40,328 bases of DNA from CAZBDV01 sp964490765 (GCA_964490765.1 CAZBDV010000019.1:1-40328); one strand, 5' to 3'. Numbered from the stretch's first letter, positions 16,911-27,500 are shown. The notes: generated from the letters alone by a model not told the origin. Program-made: numbers and translations.

Positions 16911-17693
16911 CTAAAGAAAACTCTCTGCATAGTGAACATCAACGAGATAAAGCCCCTGAGGTGGTGCAGTATAGACGAGATGAAGATAGTCACTGTTTCG
17001 TTTCAACAACTCCTCTACAACCAGTAACAAATCGGACCGTTCTGATAATCTTACCAGTGTCCCTGCTATTCTTCTGACCATATTATGAAGAAACCTGTCT
17101 GCACTGATCTCGAAGATATAGTCCTCATCTGTTTCGTAGAAATCTAACGAAGAGATAATAGAAACATAGCTTTTCAGGTCTTCACTCTTATGACAGAAGA
17201 ATTCGAAGTCGTGTTCTCCTGAGAAGATTGCTAAACCCTCCTTTATCCGGGCCTTATGGATCTTGAACCGGGGAAAGTAAGTCTTGAAGTTCCGATTGAA
17301 CGGTGTGAGCTCTTTAGCAATTACAAACCTGTAAGAACGGCCTATAGCACGGAACCTTGCATGAAAATCATCAGGTACCTGATAAACTCTGTTAATCCGG
17401 ATATCTTTCGTCAGCTTACTTGTCAGGGCAAGCCTGATCTGTTCTGTAGTCATATTAATCGGAAAATCGAAATGGGCATACTGGTTCAGCGCATGCACAC
17501 CGGCATCTGTTCGAGAGGAACCTACTGTCTTTACAGGTGTTTTAGCAATTTCGCTCAAAGCTCTTTCCAGCTCACTCTGAACTGTCCTTACCTCTTTCCC
17601 GGCCCGGATTTTGATATCTCCGTTCTCTAACTGTTTTTGCCAGCCTTGAAAAGCTGAACCATCGTAAGCGAGACAGACCAAAAACCTGTTCAT
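16911..17693 (-). CDS. truA: tRNA pseudouridine(38-40) synthase
   Basis: TruA isomerises uridines 38-40 in the anticodon arm of many tRNAs. Catalytic Asp63 lies in SSRTDAGVHALNQ, and the N-terminus has YDGSAFQGWQ. A later motif, DRFLHNMVRRIAGTLV, is also characteristic. There is a short insertion (about residues 22-36) relative to enterobacterial TruA. An open frame reaches a GTG at 17705, but AGGAG lies directly against that GTG; relative to ATG at 17693 it is about 11 bases upstream, which is more usable, so 17693 is preferred. The gene follows the EcfT-like protein closely and could be cotranscribed with it. Confidence 0.92.
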   Translation of the reverse strand: MNRFLVCLAYDGSAFQGWQKQLENGDIKIRAGKEVRTVQSELERALSEIAKTPVKTVGSSRTDAGVHALNQYAHFDFPINMTTEQIRLALTSKLTKDIRINRVYQVPDDFHARFRAIGRSYRFVIAKELTPFNRNFKTYFPRFKIHKARIKEGLAIFSGEHDFEFFCHKSEDLKSYVSIISSLDFYETDEDYIFEISADRFLHNMVRRIAGTLVRLSERSDLLLVVEELLKRNSDYLHLVYTAPPQGLYLVDVHYAESFL

Positions 17694-17709
17694 CTTTATT
17701 ATCACTCCT

Positions 17710-18390
17710 CTAAAGGGCTAGTATCAGGGTATAGAGAGCCAACAGAAACATCAGATAGACATTAGCCCAGGAAAAGAAGTTATCAGGTTCACTTACAGAA
17801 CTCTTCTCACGAGAAAGCATATGCTCTACTTGCTTATCAACAGATTCTGACTCTGCATATACATTATGAAAGGAATCGATAATAACATCAACCACATCAC
17901 TTATCCGTTCGATTTTACTCCTCGCCTCCCTTATCTCTTTCAGGAATAGTTCTACGAAAAGTCCTGTTGCCAATGAGAAAGCAAAGATCTTCTTCGCTAA
18001 CCCCCTCTGTCGAATCCGCCAGGTTTCATCGAGTAGCCTCTCTGTCGTCGTCGTCTTGATAAGAAAGAGAGAGAAGAGGAGCATCAGTGTTATTCTTCCG
18101 ATCAATAAGATCTGTTCGGGAAGAGAGATACTGAATAGCAGACCGAGGATCAAATATGAGATGATAAAGGGTAGGATTTTGAGGAGAATATGGAGGTAAT
18201 TGACGATGATTTTCCATCCTGGCAACAACCAGAAAAGGGTTACCCAAAAGATAGCGACAAGATAATACCAGCGGAGGAAAATTGCGATATACAGCCCGGA
18301 AAGAACCAGGAGTATTTTCAAAAAAGTGTTCTCTGTCAGGAAGAATTCTTGAACTCCCCTGTCAGCAGCAACAGTGTTACTCGTTTTCAA
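17710..18390 (-). CDS. Polytopic membrane protein, possibly EcfT/CbiQ-like
   Basis: I do not recognise this with certainty. It has about 5-6 hydrophobic segments, with a cytosolic amphipathic part after TTTTERLLDETWRIRQRGL and FVELFLKEIREARSK. That pattern resembles EcfT transmembrane subunits of vitamin ECF transporters, whose coupling helices carry small-residue/Arg motifs, but the canonical A-R-G motifs are not clear and no EcfA ATPases are adjacent. The open frame extends to 18483, overlapping the upstream lipoprotein gene by 107 bases. TTG at 18390 gives a 14-base overlap and has GAAGAG just upstream, so it is chosen here; the start is uncertain. Confidence 0.55.
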   Translation of the reverse strand: MKTSNTVAADRGVQEFFLTENTFLKILLVLSGLYIAIFLRWYYLVAIFWVTLFWLLPGWKIIVNYLHILLKILPFIISYLILGLLFSISLPEQILLIGRITLMLLFSLFLIKTTTTERLLDETWRIRQRGLAKKIFAFSLATGLFVELFLKEIREARSKIERISDVVDVIIDSFHNVYAESESVDKQVEHMLSREKSSVSEPDNFFSWANVYLMFLLALYTLILAL

Positions 18391-20407
18391 ATTTCTCTTC
18401 TGGAAGACCTGCTTCCGGTCTGATGATATCTCCCAGATCCTGATCATCTCTGATCTCTTCAGGAGATGATATTTCGTCTTCAATAATCTCTTCTCCTTGC
18501 TCTTCCTCTTCCAGTAGTGACGGGAGGGTATCGTGGACTATAAAGACATCATCTTGATAGAAATTACTGATAAAGCGACTGTATTCACTATCGTCATCTC
18601 TGGAGAGAATTTCGTCAAAATAGGGTCTGGCATTAAGTGTATCGGCGAGATGATGAAAGTAGGTATACCCAATACTAAAAATCGTTTTCTGATGAAGATC
18701 GTGCAACTTGGCAGAGATCAGGGCTGGATTCTCTTCTTCCTTCCGGGTGAGCTCTGACTCGATAGATTTCAACCGTCTTAAAGACTCTTCTGGGTCTTCC
18801 TCAATCTGACTGACTGCTTCATCATACTCCTGCTCGATATCCAATTCGAACGGGGTAGCAATTACAATTTCATCACCGGCAAGCATTGCTTCTGCTGCAT
18901 AGGTATATCTATTGACAGGATAATTCTCTTGCAACCTCAAGTAGAATCGCTCAGCTTCAGCTTCATCTTGATGAATATTAAACCATATCCAGGCAGAGGC
19001 GAAGAAGGAATAGGGAATGAACTCTGCTTCAAAGAGCCACAAATCCTCTTCCAGCCGTTCTATTTCGTTCTCCAGGGTTAATATTCTTGTACTATCCTGC
19101 ACCATATCACTCCCTTCGATTCCATCCTCTGTTAATTGAAGAGAATCGGGAAGTACAGGCCCTCTCTCCAGTTCAAGCCTTAAACTGTCGAGCTTGCTCT
19201 TAAGTCTTGTTTCCTGATGTTCTATATCGCTATAGACTGAGAGGGCAGAATCGGGCATATTCATTACATAGAGATAGTATTCAGCGAGCTTGAACTGCTC
19301 GTCCATCAACTCCTGAGTACTGATCTGCCTGTCTGGTTGATTAAACTGAATGATCTGGCTTACTACAGCACTTCTGGCTACACCCCTTTCCGTGAAAGGA
19401 GAAGTTCGATACTCTGTCTGAATACGATTGTAATATGTGATAGCTTCCTCATATCTGAAGAGATCAAGAAAATACATCTCTGCCAGATGGAATGAGGCTT
19501 CGGCTGAGATAGCTGTCCGGCTGTTATTGGTAATCACGGATTCGAAAAGCGCCTCTGCTCTGTCGAAATCTTTCAACCCCACGAGACATCTCGCCTTGAG
19601 CAGATTGAGCTTGGGAAACTCTTCCGGTTCGTATTCTACTCGTAACAACCTGTCGAGAATCTCCAAAGCTCCTTCATAATCGCCAAGATGGTAAAGATTG
19701 AAGGCTATAAAATAACTGGAGTTCAGTTTAGTTCTGCGTGATGCTCGTGATTCTGTCAGGATTTCAAAGACTTCCTTCGATTCCTGATAGTTACCATCTT
19801 CAAAATGTGCCTGTCCCAGAGTAAAGAAAGCGAGTTCGAATTGTTGGGACCTGGGGTATTGATCTATGATCATCTGCAGATGTTCCTGAGCTCTAGTATA
19901 ATCCTGGTCTTCCAGATAATAGTTGCTTTTGAGTAATAGAACTTCGGGGTGAAGCTCACTATATTCGGGATTATCCAGTATCAACTGCAACCTGCGGTGT
20001 GTTTCCAGTTTATCCCCTCGCTCGAAATCAATTCTGGCAATATAGATATTAGCTTCCGGGATATATTTACTCCCGGGGAAAACTCTTAAAAAATCGAAAA
20101 ACCTTTCTCTGGCCTGTAATGGATTATTCTTTTTGTAATACATGGACTTAGCCAGAAGAAAGAGAGCATCATCCGCCCAGCGGCTGTCGCTATATTCGGT
20201 CAGGATATAGGTGCATTTCTCTATCACCTTGTCATAGTCCTGTATTGCTCTCGGTGGTGGCCTGCCTGTATCTCTAACAGGTTGTCCCTGAGCAGATTCG
20301 AAGTATTTCTGAGCATTATAGAATGTATTATAATACACGCAGGAAGTGAGCAGAAATAGTAGCGCCGCCAGTAAGAGCGAACAAGAGAGCAAGAAGCGGA
20401 TAGGTTT
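18377..20407 (-). CDS. Large TPR-repeat lipoprotein
   Basis: A 676-residue secreted lipoprotein. The signal peptide MKPIRFLLSC ends in lipobox LLTSC with Cys24 as lipidation site, followed by VYYNTFYNAQKYF, a start I associate with FCB tetratricopeptide lipoproteins. Residues about 60-330 contain repeated helical hairpins of TPR type (for example YYLEDQDYTRAQEHLQMII), and further repeats and an acidic linker follow. The C-terminus is rich in Glu and Asp. AGAAGG six bases before ATG 20407 supports this start over an upstream in-frame ATG at 20482. A role as an envelope scaffold, perhaps like the PorW/SprE lipoproteins of T9SS organisms, is conjecture; no domain proves it. Confidence 0.8.
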   Translation of the reverse strand, partial: KPIRFLLSCSLLLAALLFLLTSCVYYNTFYNAQKYFESAQGQPVRDTGRPPPRAIQDYDKVIEKCTYILTEYSDSRWADDALFLLAKSMYYKKNNPLQARERFFDFLRVFPGSKYIPEANIYIARIDFERGDKLETHRRLQLILDNPEYSELHPEVLLLKSNYYLEDQDYTRAQEHLQMIIDQYPRSQQFELAFFTLGQAHFEDGNYQESKEVFEILTESRASRRTKLNSSYFIAFNLYHLGDYEGALEILDRLLRVEYEPEEFPKLNLLKARCLVGLKDFDRAEALFESVITNNSRTAISAEASFHLAEMYFLDLFRYEEAITYYNRIQTEYRTSPFTERGVARSAVVSQIIQFNQPDRQISTQELMDEQFKLAEYYLYVMNMPDSALSVYSDIEHQETRLKSKLDSLRLELERGPVLPDSLQLTEDGIEGSDMVQDSTRILTLENEIERLEEDLWLFEAEFIPYSFFASAWIWFNIHQDEAEAERFYLRLQENYPVNRYTYAAEAMLAGDEIVIATPFELDIEQEYDEAVSQIEEDPEESLRRLKSIESELTRKEEENPALISAKLHDLHQKTIFSIGYTYFHHLADTLNARPYFDEILSRDDDSEYSRFISNFYQDDVFIVHDTLPSLLEEEEQGEEIIEDEISSPEEIRDDQDLGDIIRPEAGLPEEKFENE

Positions 20408-20506
20408 CATCTCATACCTTCTTTTTTTACTTTTATCTTCCTGAACAGACCTGCTGGCTTTCATCTCATAATTCCTGCACATTTTAAATAAATAACGGGA
20501 ACAGTA

Positions 20507-22036
20507 TTACTTTATATCGGTGAATTCTCTGGTAATTTCGATAATCCTCTCTGATTCGACGAAGTTTTTCATAAAGAGAATATCATCATTGAGGTTTCTA
20601 TCTCTTTCCAGGAGTGGAACATCCTTTCTGACCTCTTCCCTGATAGCTTCTATGACAGGTGATGAAGAGATCTTTCGTGTCTCCAGCCCCTGAAGAGCGA
20701 TGAGAAGTTCGATCCCGAGGATATAGGCGATATTATTCACTATCTCTCTCGCTTTTACCGCTCCGATAGTTCCCATGCTGACATGATCTTCCTGATTGGC
20801 TGAAGTCGGGATAGAGTCTATCGATGCAGGATGAGCACGACACTTATTCTCTGAAACGAGTGAGGCGGCAGTTACGTGTGCGATCATAAATCCGGAATCG
20901 AGACCTGGCCTTGGTGCCAGAAAGGCATTAAGATCTCTGTTCAGGGCAGGATTACAGATCTGTTCTATTCGCCGTTCGGCGATACTGCCGATTTCTGCCA
21001 TAGTCATTCCCAGCACATCACAGGCAAAAGCTACCGGTTGTCCATGGAAATTACCACCGGATATCACCTCCCCCTCCTTTCTAAAGATAAGAGGGTTATC
21101 GGTTGCCGAGTTGATTTCTGTCTCGATAGTATTTGTGACATATTGCAGGGCATCACGAACAGCACCGTGAACCTGTGGAATACAGCGTAGACTGTAAGGG
21201 TCCTGAACTCTATCACAGGAGAGGTGTGAATTCCTTATCTCACTTCCGGCCAGCAGGTTAACCATATTCTCTGCCACCCTGATCTGTCCAGGATGGGGGC
21301 GAACAGAGTGGATAAGCCTGTGAAAAGCATTCGGAGTTCCCAGCAGGGCATCTACTGATACCGCTGCAGTGATGTCGGCAACCTGGCAGAGATGAAGTGC
21401 TCTAGTCAGTGAGAGAGCAGCTACAGCAGTCATGACCTGAGTTCCATTATTAAGGGCGAGCCCCTCTTTCGCTGCCAGCTTTACCGGCTCTAATCCGGCT
21501 CTTTTCATAGCAATCCTTCCTGGTAAAATTTCATCTCTGTATTCTGCAGAACCCTGTCCGATAAGAACCAGTGCCAGATGTGACAGCGGAGCCAGATCTC
21601 CACTTGCACCGACAGAGCCCTTTTCGGGAATAGAGGGATGGATACCGGCATTGAGCATTCTGATGAGAGTCTCCAGGGTTTCGAGTCTAACGCCGGAGAA
21701 ACCCTTGGCGAGAACATTACACCGTAAGAGTGTGATAGCTCTTGTTTCCGGAATAGAGAAACTATCACCAACGCCGGTAGCATGGCTAATGATCAGATTT
21801 TCCTGAAGTTCAGCAAGCTGCTCCGGCGGTATATTGATACTGGCAAATTTACCGAACCCGGTTGTCAAACCATAAACGATTTTTCTCTCTTCTACCAGTC
21901 TATCTACAAACTCCCGGCATCTTTTTACACCCTCTTTCGCCTTTTCCGAAAGAGCCACATCGACCTTACGGCCGGCAACCTGCTGTAAACTCTCCAGAGT
22001 CAGGCTATTACCATCAATCTTGAGAATATTTTTCAA
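20507..22036 (-). CDS. hutH: Histidine ammonia-lyase
   Basis: HutH deaminates histidine to urocanate. The self-formed MIO cofactor comes from Ala144-Ser145-Gly146 in GSVGASGDLAPLSH. The active-site YGLTTGFG (Tyr55) and GGNFHGQPVAF are present, and the 509-residue length is normal. The start is TTG at 22036, with AGAAGG seven bases upstream. No hutU, hutI or hutG is in the window, so the rest of the pathway, if present, is elsewhere. It shares strand with the DUF5683-like trio (109-base gap) and the TPR lipoprotein (99-base gap). Use in amino-acid fermentation is inference. Confidence 0.96.
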   Translation of the reverse strand: MKNILKIDGNSLTLESLQQVAGRKVDVALSEKAKEGVKRCREFVDRLVEERKIVYGLTTGFGKFASINIPPEQLAELQENLIISHATGVGDSFSIPETRAITLLRCNVLAKGFSGVRLETLETLIRMLNAGIHPSIPEKGSVGASGDLAPLSHLALVLIGQGSAEYRDEILPGRIAMKRAGLEPVKLAAKEGLALNNGTQVMTAVAALSLTRALHLCQVADITAAVSVDALLGTPNAFHRLIHSVRPHPGQIRVAENMVNLLAGSEIRNSHLSCDRVQDPYSLRCIPQVHGAVRDALQYVTNTIETEINSATDNPLIFRKEGEVISGGNFHGQPVAFACDVLGMTMAEIGSIAERRIEQICNPALNRDLNAFLAPRPGLDSGFMIAHVTAASLVSENKCRAHPASIDSIPTSANQEDHVSMGTIGAVKAREIVNNIAYILGIELLIALQGLETRKISSSPVIEAIREEVRKDVPLLERDRNLNDDILFMKNFVESERIIEITREFTDIK

Positions 22037-22145
22037 ATCAATACCTTCTCTTTCGGGATTTCCTTTCTCTTGTAACCCTGTAACCAGTAATCCCGGTATA
22101 TTTTTTTACTTTACTTACTATTTTTCAGTCCGGTAGTCAGAAATC

Positions 22146-22901
22146 TCAGAAACTGTATGCTGCTTTCAATAGTGGTGTGAAACTCCTGTGGTCATAATCA
22201 AAACCTATCTGCAACCTCTGTTCCCTTCGTTGTGCTGTAGCTATTCTGGCAGAATTGATAACACTGACTATATGATTGGCAACAATGACTCCTACAACTG
22301 CCTTGGCATAATCCCTGTTATGGTCAGCATTCTTCCGCATAATACTGTAGAGCCTGCGATCTTCTCTTGTCTCCCAACTCCAGAACAATGATTCATCGAG
22401 AATGGCATTATCATGTATATACTGATTTTGGGCTGCTGGGTCATCGGGATAGAGTGATCTTGCTCGCTGCAGAATCATCTCATTATAACCACCGGCTTCG
22501 AAGCCAGAGCTGTTATACTTGGTCAGAAGATGAAGAAATTCAGCATCATAATCACCGGATTGCAGGCCAGCATATTGCAATGCGTAGACATAAGATTCTT
22601 CTTCCCTGAGTTTAACCTCTTCCAGGAAATAGTATCTTCCTGACCAGAGTAGAATCTCTGAAAGCAGAAAGATATACCCTGAGCTGTTACCCATGCTCAA
22701 CTCACCCCAGCCCGGGATAATAGCAGATTTCATAATAGTGGGAAAGACTGACGGCTGGCTGGCTGTAACTGTCGGTTCTTGTGGCAGGTCACTACCCGTC
22801 TGAGCAGCAAACGATTCATTATAGGAATCAGCAGCGATCAGAGAAATGGATACCGAACTGAGTAGAATAAGCGAAACAATTATCTTAAAACTTGAATTCA
22901 T
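22146..22901 (-). CDS. DUF5683-like envelope protein, paralog 1
   Basis: No function is known to me. It has a signal peptide (1-25, ending LIAADS), the glycine-rich turn KSAIIPGWGELSMGN (about 58-72) followed by a hydrophobic helix, an acidic Tyr-rich middle, and a second hydrophobic helix (AVVGVIVANHIVSVINSARIA, split here by sense at about 203). It ends in an amphipathic strand with a terminal Phe (LLKAAYSF). The PGWG turn and the second helix match the DUF5683 pattern. Its start overlaps the stop of paralog 2 by 17 bases, so the two are probably translated together. Confidence 0.75.
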   Translation of the reverse strand: MNSSFKIIVSLILLSSVSISLIAADSYNESFAAQTGSDLPQEPTVTASQPSVFPTIMKSAIIPGWGELSMGNSSGYIFLLSEILLWSGRYYFLEEVKLREEESYVYALQYAGLQSGDYDAEFLHLLTKYNSSGFEAGGYNEMILQRARSLYPDDPAAQNQYIHDNAILDESLFWSWETREDRRLYSIMRKNADHNRDYAKAVVGVIVANHIVSVINSARIATAQRREQRLQIGFDYDHRSFTPLLKAAYSF

Positions 22902-23589
22902 AAGAGAGCATATACCCCCTTCTCCGGAAATCTGGTTTGAGCTCTATATTGGATAGAAGTGTTCTATCTCTGTTAATGTTACGACTTATAAGGGCAGAGT
23001 CGATAACTGATATTACGCGATTGATAACAGCAGCCCCGATGGCAAAGTTAGTCAGAATATCCAGCTGTTGTTTTTCACGCCTTATACCTCTGTATTCCAG
23101 CCAGTTATCCCTGCTCTCCCATTCCCAGCTTTCATCATCACTTATCATCCATTCATTCCTGTAATACTCATAAAGATCGGGACGATATTCATAAACGATA
23201 TACCTGTTCCGCAGGTACTGTTCTATCTCTCTGTTATACTCATCAGAACTGATGTAACTGTTAATCAATCGATAGTAACTCTCTCCGGAATTGAGTGGAA
23301 CATCGGCAAAATTCTCCGCATATTTCATATAGGAATTTACCTTCCAGTCGGCCTCTTTACTAAGCCGGAAATATGAAGCGATTATCAGTATCTCTGCCCC
23401 GAGAAAGATAGCTCCTCGCGTATAATTTTCAAGATACATCTCACCCGCTCCAGGTATGAGTGCAGAATAGAGCATTGCCTTACTGGTTGATACCTGTTGC
23501 GGGAGGTTATCGTATTCTATCTGAGCAGAAAGGTTGCTAGAGAGGAACAATAAAATAAGCAACGGTAGCAGGAAGATGTTTTTATTCAT
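22885..23589 (-). CDS. DUF5683-like envelope protein, paralog 2
   Basis: It has the same plan as its neighbours: signal peptide 1-22 (ending NLSAQ), KAMLYSALIPGAGEMYLEN (about 37-55), a hydrophobic helix, a Tyr- and Glu-rich middle of about 100 residues, the helix AAVINRVISVIDSALISR near 190, and the C-terminal strand YMLSYEFKF ending in Phe. It lies 8 bases after paralog 3 and overlaps paralog 1. Proteins of this family often accompany envelope and secretion genes in FCB bacteria, but no activity is assigned. Confidence 0.75.
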   Translation of the reverse strand: MNKNIFLLPLLILLFLSSNLSAQIEYDNLPQQVSTSKAMLYSALIPGAGEMYLENYTRGAIFLGAEILIIASYFRLSKEADWKVNSYMKYAENFADVPLNSGESYYRLINSYISSDEYNREIEQYLRNRYIVYEYRPDLYEYYRNEWMISDDESWEWESRDNWLEYRGIRREKQQLDILTNFAIGAAVINRVISVIDSALISRNINRDRTLLSNIELKPDFRRRGYMLSYEFKF

Positions 23590-23597
23590 AAAAGCCC

Positions 23598-24431
23598 CTA
23601 AAACTTGTAAGTCATATTCATTGTGGGGGTGAACTTATTATTTACCACAGCCGGTTGGAAGTGGAAATTGAAGTTTGAGGTATAACGTAGTTCACGGTTA
23701 TAGACAGTGGTAACCCTGATGACATCGAGTGAACTAATAATACGATTGAATACCAGGCCGAAGATGATCAGGTCTCGATTATCGTAATAGCTCTGAGCAT
23801 CTCTTCTCATACCGATATATTTCTGGCGCAAAGCACTATATGGCTCATCAAAGCCGGGATAGGAGTCGGGGTCTTCTGTTGAGGGTATATTCCCGAGCCA
23901 GAGACCATCATCATCGAATACCCATTGAACACCATCAGCAAAATAGATATCGTACCAGTCTTCCCAGCCAAAGATATACTTGTTATATTTGCCGATATCT
24001 TCATAGAAGTGCTGGGTATCATTCTCATCAAGCCGGAAATGGAGATCGTTGTATATCATCGGGTTGGAGCTGGAGTGGTTGATCAGGTCATTCTGCGCTG
24101 TATATTGCCGTTCCCTATCGTAGTTAACATCGGCAAAGACTTCATAATCTCGCTCCAGCTGATCCCCTTTATTGTCATAATAAAAGAGTCCTGCCCAGAG
24201 TGCTATCTCCAGCACCGGAAAGAGGTAGGTTCCCACCGACTTCTTATTCACGTAAAAATGTCCACTCCCAGGAAATATTGATGAGAGAATTATAGCGGTC
24301 GTTGCCGACTTACGTTCTGTTCTGACACTTAATTCTTCCATCCAATCGTCATCCTCTTCAGGTAAAAAGACCTGAGCGCAGAGATGAGACCCTGCCAGGG
24401 CTATTATCAGAAATATGGTTATGTATTTCAT
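23598..24431 (-). CDS. DUF5683-like envelope protein, paralog 3
   Basis: This is the first gene of the trio in transcription order. It has a signal peptide (1-20, ending HLCAQ), a short acidic stretch EEDDDWMEE, the turn SSIFPGSGHFYVNKKS (about 50-65), a hydrophobic helix, and a long acidic aromatic middle with many Tyr, Trp and Asp. The second helix is LVFNRIISSLDVIRVTTV, and the C-terminus FTPTMNMTYKF again ends in Phe. It diverges most from the other two in the middle, which suggests old duplications with different partners. Confidence 0.75.
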   Translation of the reverse strand: MKYITIFLIIALAGSHLCAQVFLPEEDDDWMEELSVRTERKSATTAIILSSIFPGSGHFYVNKKSVGTYLFPVLEIALWAGLFYYDNKGDQLERDYEVFADVNYDRERQYTAQNDLINHSSSNPMIYNDLHFRLDENDTQHFYEDIGKYNKYIFGWEDWYDIYFADGVQWVFDDDGLWLGNIPSTEDPDSYPGFDEPYSALRQKYIGMRRDAQSYYDNRDLIIFGLVFNRIISSLDVIRVTTVYNRELRYTSNFNFHFQPAVVNNKFTPTMNMTYKF

Positions 24432-24551
24432 TTTGAGAAAACCTCCACTAAATAGACTGAAAACGGAATCAATATCATATCTTCCCTATCTCTGAGCTGA
24501 CTATCTATCACTAATCTGTAACAGCTGACCATATAGCATCGCTTCCGTATT

Positions 24552-27500
24552 TTATCTCTCAATCGCTACTTTGAAATTTACCTTTCGGCCGTTAGTCCTG
24601 ACAATACCGAAATAGACCCCTGCCGATATATTTCCTGTATTCCACAATATGTCGTGTACCGAACCGATATTATCATCATAAATTCTCGATAAAAGTCTTT
24701 TCCCGCTAATGTCGTAAAGTTGCAGTTCAATCTCCTCGTCTGCACCTTCTACTCTGATCCTTACCTCACCTCCTTTTGCCGGATTGGGGAAAGCATAGGC
24801 CTTGACGTAATCCTCTGGTGAAGTATCGACTCTGTGTATACCGGAGAACAGGTTCCAGTTGTTATTTCGAAAACCGTTCCAGAGGACTGGATTCGAACTG
24901 GTAGTAGTCATAATATTCTCATAAATATAGTTATTACTGTCGGCAAAGAAGTAATAGAGCCTACCTGAAGCCTCTTCCCAGAAGAGATGATCTGATTGGT
25001 CAGCAAGATCATCCAGCAATGAAGCCGGTCTGTCCCAGATCAGCGAGTATTCTGGCATAAAGCCAGAATTGAACTCATATAAGAGGCTACCCTCATCCTC
25101 TACTGGTAGTAGAAGGACGATTCTCTCCTCCAGTTCTATTACCCGAAGGTCTCTTTTTGCCGCCATATATTTATTCTCTACGTAATGGGGATAACCTCTG
25201 ATGAGGTTACCGTAGAGATCGAGCGCAAAGACGTATTGTCCGGCAGCAAAGAAGAGATAGACCTGATCTGCAACCTGGGCCAGGGCAAGCTGTGTCGGCT
25301 GTTTACCTGTATATTGGGCGAGTGTAAAGACCAGCTCGAATGATTGGTTCGTCAGTTTATATATATTACCTTCGCTGTTCTGAATGAAGAGGGCATTATG
25401 ACGATAATTCTCTTCGTCTCTGTAAGTTACCGGATAGTAACAACTCGTCAAAGCGGGAATATCAAACACCTCATCTGCTATCCTCTTCTCTGCTCCTGGA
25501 ATAGGAGTGAAAGGGATGCGATATAACTTATCTGCTGCAACTGCAAAAAGGTCATCCCCATTATAGGTAATTCGGGCATTCTCTATCGGAATTTGATGAT
25601 ATATCCCATCATCTTCGTTCCAGAATGCGATTCCCCTTGCAGTAGGAATGATAAGCAGCGGTTTGTTTTCCGTTTCGATCAGGAGCGGAGTTTCGACCAC
25701 TTCTGAGTCCAGTTCGATCACATTCTGTTCGAAATCTCCCAGAAATTCAGAAATCCTTATGACCCTGTCTTCTGCTGTAACATAATGTTCTGTAGGGCCT
25801 CCGGGTCGTGCATAACTTATCAAAGGCTGAGTCGGCAGGTAGGAAAATTCAAAGACATCAGATCCCCCATCCCAGTCATCATAGCCCATCATACTATCAT
25901 ATAAGTGCCTGAAGAATACCACCCCTTCCCCGGTAAAAAGAGGCAATTCTGTCAGAGCAGGATAAAGCGCGTAAGTTATTGAGGGTTTAGCCAGATGAGT
26001 AACAACTCTGTCATCACTCAGAATGCCTGTATGAGTAAAGGGTTCGAAACTGTATTTGAAGGACATCAGCCCCGCTGAGGAACTGATATCGTATATTCTG
26101 TATATCGAGGGATAACCGCTATTAGTAACAAGCGGTGGACTGGACACTGAGGAGAGTTCTCTGTTAAAAACTATTGGTGACCATCTCAGGAAATATCCCT
26201 CGGCGTTGAGTTCAGGCCTATACCTGAAATAAGGTTCATATTCTGTCCCATACCAGTACCAGGAATAGGGATTACCGATATCATCTATATCGTCAGCCTC
26301 AATGATCCTGATCCCTCTTCTGCTTCTGACCGTATTGACACTATTATTTTCATAATTGCTTCTGAAGTTACCCTCAGAATCTACTACACCTTCATTAAAG
26401 ATGATCTGTTCATCGATATGCCAGGCAATTATACCCCCTCCGAATGATTCACCCTGACTATTGAGCCAGCCGGGCAGCAGCCAGTCATACTCATATATCG
26501 GGCTCATCTCATCATCATCATAAACCTCAATTGGATGTAACAGGACTCGATAATCACTCTGGCCAGGGGTTATCGGTGCCGCACCTCTAAATGCTATACC
26601 TCCATCTCCGTCCGGATCGACATTCCTGTTTTCCAGTAGAAGATATTCTGTAGCATTCAACGGTACCCTGACAAAATAGGGTTGAGGATTGTCCTCATCG
26701 TACAGGCTGGATGCTGCAATCAGGGGTATTTCTGTTCCAAACGGAAATTCGTTTATCTGGTTGTAAACCCCCATATCCTTGAATACATCACCCCAGACGA
26801 GCAGTCTGTGCCAGGCACCCGGAAGAGCAGGCAAACCACCTTCCAGAGCATACCATTCACCGTCATATCCCTGTAGTGAGAGTCGCCCTGATCCGCCGGA
26901 ATCCATTATATCCCAGTAACCTACTGCTGGCGTAAAATTGTTCACATTATAAAGATCGACAAACCCCAGAGAATGCCCAAATTCGTGTGCTACTACTGCG
27001 TTGATAACACCATATCTTCCATCCTGACTGATTGTTTCCGGGACGTTACAGGCATGGCTGATCTTTACCGTTCCATCGTTTACCCAGACCTCCTTGCCAT
27101 CACCTACCTGTATGAAGAAGGAGGGTATGTCATGAGGTGTATCACCAGATACATCGTGCTGCCAGTCAGAACCGGCATGTATGATCATATAGTGGTCATA
27201 CTGGCTGAAATCGATTTCACCGTCACTGTCAGCGATGGTAAAAATATCACGAAAATACTCCTCTATCCTGGCGATAAAGAGCTCACTATTCTCCATTCCG
27301 GGATTATAGTATGCCATCTGCTGAGGCAGGGTATAGGCAAATTTCGGATCATTTTCCCGGGGATAGATATCATATTCAAGTTCATAATTGCCGAGACTCG
27401 CTGCCAGATAGTAATACTTCAAGGCTTCCATATGGGCGGTAAAGAATTCATAATCGTGTGGTGGAGCATCTAGTGATACCGGATAATCAGGATCAGGCTC

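Noticed and set aside
18391..18483. N-terminal extension of the EcfT-like membrane protein
   Set aside because: It would overlap the TPR lipoprotein gene by 107 bases and adds only a charged stretch; a TTG at 18390 with a nearby purine-rich site is more likely.
20408..20482. N-terminal extension of the TPR lipoprotein
   Set aside because: The signal peptide and lipobox begin right after ATG 20407, which has its own ribosome site; a 25-residue extension before a signal peptide would be unusual.
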